Assembly (NCBI RefSeq): GCF_001653235.2
Contig: NC_035790.1
Span: 7,998,001-8,062,000, forward strand
Length of the DNA stretch: 64,000 bases
Reading direction: 5' to 3'
Source of the DNA: Pochonia chlamydosporia 170
Taxonomy: Eukaryota; Ascomycota; Sordariomycetes; Hypocreales; Clavicipitaceae
The position numbers and the translations under genes were made by a program. The notes below the pieces were generated by a model. The model was not told where the DNA came from. It saw nothing but the letters and a program-made list of their open reading frames with translations, and did not search any database. Below are positions 59,217 through 64,000 of the stretch, one piece after another. The first letter of the stretch is position 1, and every line of letters starts with the position of its first letter.

Positions 59217-61096
59217 ACGTAGGTGCATAGTGAGCTGGCCAGCATAGTAAGCTGGCCAGCATAGTGAGCTGGCTACCTAACCGCCCAAATAGAACTACCC
59301 TCCTATATCTCTTAATTTCTCCACCAAAAAATATAGAAACTTTAAATTAAGAACGGTAGATGCTCTTAGCTATTAAAGCTATAGAGAAAACCCTAAATCT
59401 AAGCATCTAAGAAGCTGTAAAGATCTATATAGTACCTTATAGTACGCTTAGTACTTGCATTAAGGGAATTACTCTACAGCGCAATACTATGCCTCCCTGC
59501 TAGAAACTTATAAAACTTAAGGAGTCTATAATTATAGAGTATATTATTAACCTAGATGCGCAATCTTTTCCTTCTTAGCTTACTAGTATATAAGATATGG
59601 CAAATTAACTGCTAGCTAAATATAACGTGCCTCCTGTGGGACTATAATAGGCTTTAAACTTTATTAAGCGCTAACTATAGCTTTCTATGCGTTTTACGCA
59701 TAGATATAACTATTAGAGAGCCTTATATAAAGATCTAAAGATAATTAAGCCTTAGTTTAAGCTTATATATAATACTATCACAAAATATAGTATATAGGAT
59801 AAGGATTTCTATAACTTTAATAAGACTAGCTTTATAATAGGTATAATCTTAATTACTATAGTTATTATAAGCTTAGATAGATATAGCAAACTAACTTTAG
59901 CTTAACTAGGTAATAGAAAATAGGTTTTAGTACTCTAGTCTATTAATTCTAGAGGTAAAGCTATCCTGCTATTTATTATAGCTATAGAGCAGTTTTACCT
60001 TAGAAACTAGTATAAAGATAGCGCGCTACTAAAGGATTAGGTTATCTCTATAACTTATAATAGCTAGACTATAAATAAGAAAGCTATAGATTAGATCTAG
60101 CACTTTAAAAAGCATATTAAACCTAAAAGTTATAGTATATATTAACTTCTTATTCTAGATAGATATAAAAGTTACTACTTAACTAAATTTAAGGTATTCT
60201 ATAAAGACTATAAGATTATTATGCTTTATATACTATCTTATTTATCCTATATTCTTTAGCTATTAGATATTAGCTATTTTAGGCTGCTAAAGAAAGCATA
60301 TAGCAAAGAAATTAAAGGACTTATAAGAGTATATATTATATATATTATATAAGCTAACTTCTTTCCTACATTTTATACTGCCTTTAAAGCTATAATAACT
60401 AAAGAAAATATCTAAAGCGCTTTTAGAGGCATAGGACTTATTCTATTTAATTAAAATAGTGTCTTATTATGTCTAGATATAAGGCTATAGACTCTAATAC
60501 TAGTTAAGGCTGCACTTAAGCTACTAAACCTATAGGTTCTAAAGACCCTAAATAATCTAACTAAGGCAACTTTATAGACTAATTATATTAAAAGATAAAT
60601 TAGTTACTATTAGGAAAGCTTACTAATATTAATTTTAGACGCTATAGATTAATTTATAAAGAGTATATACAGAATAATACACAAGATAGCCCTCTTAAAG
60701 GCTAAGATTAACTAGCTTTAAGAGGTAAATATACTACTAAGCAGGCAGTATAGAGCTAAAAAAATATATTTATATTAAGGCAGTAGCATAACTATTACTA
60801 AGGGATAAGCTCTTTAGGACTAGAATAATATAGAAGAGTAGATATAGCAAGAAGATTATAAAACTAGAGGTTATAAGCCTTAGAATAAGATAAAGGGATA
60901 GCAATATAGTATGTATAGTAAGACTAGTTATAATGCGCATATATATTAGACTAATATGGAAATATCTAATAAAGAGGATAGCAGTAAAGATTAAATTAAT
61001 TTTATATATTATGGTTATTCTTTTGTAAAATATCTGCAAGAAGGTGTAGTTAGGTAGCTAGCTTACTATGCTAGCTAGCTTACTATACACCTACGT
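59217..61096 (+). mobile_element. Complete pogo/Fot1-like DNA transposon (copy B), RIP-mutated
   Basis: 1880 bp bounded by TA on both sides (59215-59216 and 61097-61098). Terminal inverted repeats of at least 50 bp: the left starts ACGTAGGTGCATAGTGAGCT and the right ends AGCTTACTATACACCTACGT. The left repeat contains two-and-a-half tandem copies of AGCTGGCCAGCATAGT. At 60150-60340 the transposase C-terminus is still traceable (LLILD, LTKFKVFYKDYKII, LLKKAYSKEIKGLIRVY) with stops and C-to-Y type changes. It carries the uninterrupted site (ACACAAGATAGCCCTCTTAA at 60680-60699) into which the Gypsy element jumped in copy A. Confidence 0.88.
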
Positions 61097-61656
61097 TAAT
61101 ATAATATATTATTAATTATAAGTCTAGTTATAGAGTTAATAGAGAGTTACTTATTAACTAGTATAGATCACTTAAAAATTATTTAAGGGTAGTATATAGA
61201 TATACTATTCTGTTGCTTCCACCGCCGTCTTTGGCGGTGGAGCCAGTAGCCTGCGAATAGCTTTAAATAGTAGCTAAAACAGACCTCACGTGAGCAGGCT
61301 TTAACACTAACACAGGCGTACGTTATCTATAGCTAGATAAATTTAACAAGCATTAATTAACTAGTTACGAGTACCCCAAACCGCGTGATAATTATCACCC
61401 GAATAGAAGCCTTGCGCTTCCAACATATTCTATACTTCTCTTAATAGTATATATATAAAGAGAATAAAAGATAAGATATAATGCTCTTAAAGACTATCTA
61501 TTAGAATTTAGTATTACTAACTATAATATACTCTCTAGGCTTTACTAAATCTAGTAAAATACTATCTATTAATTTAGTAGATAACGTGATCCACAAGCGA
61601 GTGCCACACACAAGTGAGTGCCACACTTAGAAATTCTATGTAAAATACACTTTTAG
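61097..61656. other. AT-rich repeat debris
   Basis: Contains a hairpin CCACCGCC...GGCGGTGG at about 61219-61240 in otherwise AT-rich DNA. Two adjacent copies of CACAAGYGAGTGCCACAC follow at about 61590-61627. No gene. Confidence 0.45.
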
Positions 61657-61940
61657 ATATCCTTGCAAGAAATCGCATTTATGAATAAAATTAGCTATAA
61701 TTTTAATATAAGGTATTTAACTACTATATAAACTAAAATCTAGATTTTCTAGTGCATAGGGTAGCTAGTTATCTAGAAGTTAGAAAATTTAGACTTTACA
61801 CTGTGTAACTTCTAGTTTCTCTATATAATTATATATAATTCTAACCCTAAAGTTAGATACTAGTTTAAATATATAGTAAATAGTAGTATATTAAAAATAT
61901 AGCTATTTTTACTTAATTTTAGCGGTTTTTACAAGGATGT
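61657..61940. mobile_element. Foldback/MITE-like element with long inverted arms
   Basis: The left arm 61657-61742 (ATATCCTTGCAAGAAATCGC..., then AGCTATAATTTTAATATA) resembles the reverse complement of the right arm 61862-61940 (ACATCCTTGTAAAAACCGCT..., AGCTATATTTTTAATATA). The arms are about 80 bp and imperfect, the centre about 120 bp. No coding capacity. Confidence 0.6.
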
Positions 61941-61975
61941 TATAATTATCCTTTAGGCGTAAGTGCGAGTGTAGC

Positions 61976-62191
61976 TGTCACGATAAATAGGATTTAACAG
62001 CGTCTGCAGGCGCTAAGCCTTAAATAGAGCTAGCCTAACCACCTGATAGCTGGCCAGCCACCTAAAATATATAGATAATAGCTAGGAAAGCTATTTAGAT
62101 TACTATAAAAAGTTATAGATAACCCTTACTAGATAGAAGAGATTAAGAATTATAATCCACATCTATATTATCTATAACTATACTTTTGTGA
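61976..62191 (+). repeat. Probable 5' LTR of a Copia element
   Basis: Starts TGTCACGATAAATAGG and ends before a primer-binding-like sequence at 62192. The left boundary is uncertain, since the foldback element ends close by. Confidence 0.4.
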
Positions 62192-64000
62192 TAGTTATAA
62201 GCCTAGTTTACACCTATCTTTCTACTGTAAATTACTTAACTATATAAATGCTACTATAGATTAACTAGAAGGTTCTTCCCAGTTAAGCCTATAAGGCCTA
62301 GCTAACTAGAAATAGTAGATATTAATTATTAAGAAACTAGCTATAATTAAGAGTATCTAGTACAGCTTAGACCTAGATATAGCTAGCAGGAAGGAAATTA
62401 AGAAGCTAAATAAGCTATAGCCTAGCAATATAGAAGCTAGAGTAGTAAGTCTTACTAACCTAGATAATAGTTAATTTAAGAGGCTTAATTTCCTTACTAC
62501 TAAGTATTATATAGAACTATAAAGCTATATATGCTACTAAAAGGCTCTAGTAAGCATCTAATAATATATTATATTAATAGTAGGTAACTACTATAATGTA
62601 ATTGCTCTAGAGACTAATATTATAAAGTAGCTATTACTGCTTAAAGCCTATCTTAAACCTACTTCTTAGAAATAAGAAAAAGAAGTCCTAGTAAGGTATA
62701 AGCTAGTACTTAAAGCACTAAACTATATAAAAATTAAAACCTAGGTTACTAGTTAGCAGAAAGTCCTAATAGAAGCTAAGTAGCTAGATCTGCCTAATAC
62801 AAAAAACTTATGCCTAATACTTAACTTTCTTACTTTAGTAGCTTTAATTAATCCTGCGTTTTTAGATTACTAGAATAATAGGATTAGGAATAAAGCAAAT
62901 GCTGCTAAGAAAGGCTAGTAGAAGAAGATTCCTAATAGCATTAAGATTAGTAACCTATTTAAATATAACTATTATAGTTAGAAGGTTACTGCTAGTAAGA
63001 GCGTATTTATAGCAATATTCTAATAAGAGAAAAGCCTATAAACTCTATTAACTAAAGAAGCTATAGAGAATAAAGAAGAAAAAGCTAAAAAGAAATCCTA
63101 ATATTAATGCATCTATAGCCTATACTACTAATATATAAAGTATTAGTATTTAGTTAAAGAGGTAAGACTAGCTAATTAGAAACCTAATATAGCTATTAAA
63201 GCTAAGGTTTAATAAAAGCTATAAGACCTAGCTACTAAGGAAAAAGTTAACTAGATATTATAATAAGCAGCTAGTTAATAACCTAGTTAGTCTAAAAGTT
63301 AGGATGTTAGAGGTATAGCCTTTACAGGCTAATATAGTGCTATTAATTAACTAGATTAAAAGGATTAAATAGATCTAATAGAGCTAGTAGCATTATTAAT
63401 CTAAGCAAGTTAAGAAAAGATCTATCCCCTTAGAGACTCTTTTATATTAGATTCTAGATTAGATATATATATCTATAATAACCTTAATAGGTTAGTTAAC
63501 TATTAGCCTAATAAGCAGATAGAAGTTACTTTTACTAGTAATAGTAGCCTTAAAATTAAAGGCTATAGAAAGGTCTATCTATAAATTTAAGAAGGACTAT
63601 TTCTATTATAGAAGGTTATATACATTCTAACCTTCTATATAAATATAGTATCTCTAAACCTCTTTCTTAAAAAGGGATATAATTAGAACCTAGCAATAGG
63701 AGCTATAACAAAGAACACTAAAGTTATCTTCCATATAAGGCATTACTTCTAATAACTAGTAATTAAATATAACCTACTAGATTAAATAAAACTAATTAGA
63801 AGCTTCTAATTATTAAGGGAACTATAGCTATAGTAGATAGCTAAAGCTAAACTATAGCATTAATAGCTAGGTTATTTAAATGCTACTAGTCTTAAATATC
63901 TAGTTAAAGGAACTATTAGAGCTTATATATAGGGACCTCTTTAAATTAACTGCAAGGCATACTTAACTATATAGCTAAAAAGGCAGATATCTTAAAGGAG
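61976..64000 (+). mobile_element. Copia-type retrotransposon, 5' part, RIP-mutated, cut by window end
   Basis: TAGTTATAAGCCTAGT at 62192-62207 is what RIP would make of TGGTTATGAGCCCAGT, matching the half initiator-Met tRNA primer site used by many Copia elements. Downstream the + strand carries gag-pol relics: a CCHC-knuckle-like KYNYYS near 62958, and at about 63447 the mutated protease motif LDSRLDIYIYNNLNR, close to the Copia LDSGAT.H..N pattern. Stops are everywhere and no frame survives. It continues beyond 64000. Confidence 0.65.

Noticed and set aside
60770..61039. 89-codon minus frame rich in Ile and Leu
   Set aside because: A product of AT-rich RIP sequence at the end of the pogo-like element, not a gene.

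Overview
The window is genomic DNA of a filamentous ascomycete (Pezizomycotina). The evidence is many short GT..AG introns of about 50-100 bp, fungus-specific families (Zn2Cys6 regulators, HET domain, GPR1/FUN34/YaaH, PTH11-type rhodopsin-domain protein, PNP-type NLR N-terminus), and AT-rich blocks of dead transposons in which coding CpA/TpG has been turned into TpA, the mark of repeat-induced point mutation (RIP). I cannot fix the genus. Exon joins were worked out by hand from reading frame plus splice sites.

Layout. 0-17.4 kb is a gene-dense, GC-balanced block. It holds a 5'-truncated Zn2Cys6-type regulator, an acetate-permease-like GPR1 protein, a two-domain EthD-like/alpha-beta hydrolase fusion convergent with a YUCCA-like flavin monooxygenase, an ACS-family MFS transporter divergent from a C2H2+Zn2Cys6 regulator, an aldo-keto reductase, and a small secreted Cys-rich protein. 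17.4-31.7 kb is sparser accessory DNA. It has a roughly 70-bp tandem array, a frameshifted PNP-domain (NLR N-terminus) remnant, two secreted metallopeptidases (M14 and M43 type), and an eight-or-more-exon rhodopsin-domain membrane protein. 31.7-35.3 kb is an AT-rich transposon graveyard with solo LTRs and a pogo/Fot1-like element. 35.3-46.6 kb carries a 10-Cys secreted protein, a large ankyrin-HET gene and several kilobases with no recognisable gene. 46.6-54.2 kb is a pogo-like transposon split by a RIP-mutated Gypsy retrotransposon. 54.2-58.7 kb is a small gene island: an SDR fragment, and a Zn2Cys6 regulator divergent from an intact SDR. 58.7-64 kb is again RIP-mutated DNA: a complete pogo-like element, a foldback element and the 5' part of a Copia element cut by the window end.

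How genes may work together (inference). The transporter/C2H2-Zn2Cys6 regulator pair shares one promoter region and looks like a locally regulated uptake system. The hydrolase-fusion and monooxygenase pair, and the regulator-SDR pair, are plausible small metabolic modules. The HET-ankyrin gene and the PNP remnant point to a self/non-self recognition neighbourhood. The secreted peptidases and Cys-rich proteins fit a fungus living on or in a host or on protein-rich substrate.
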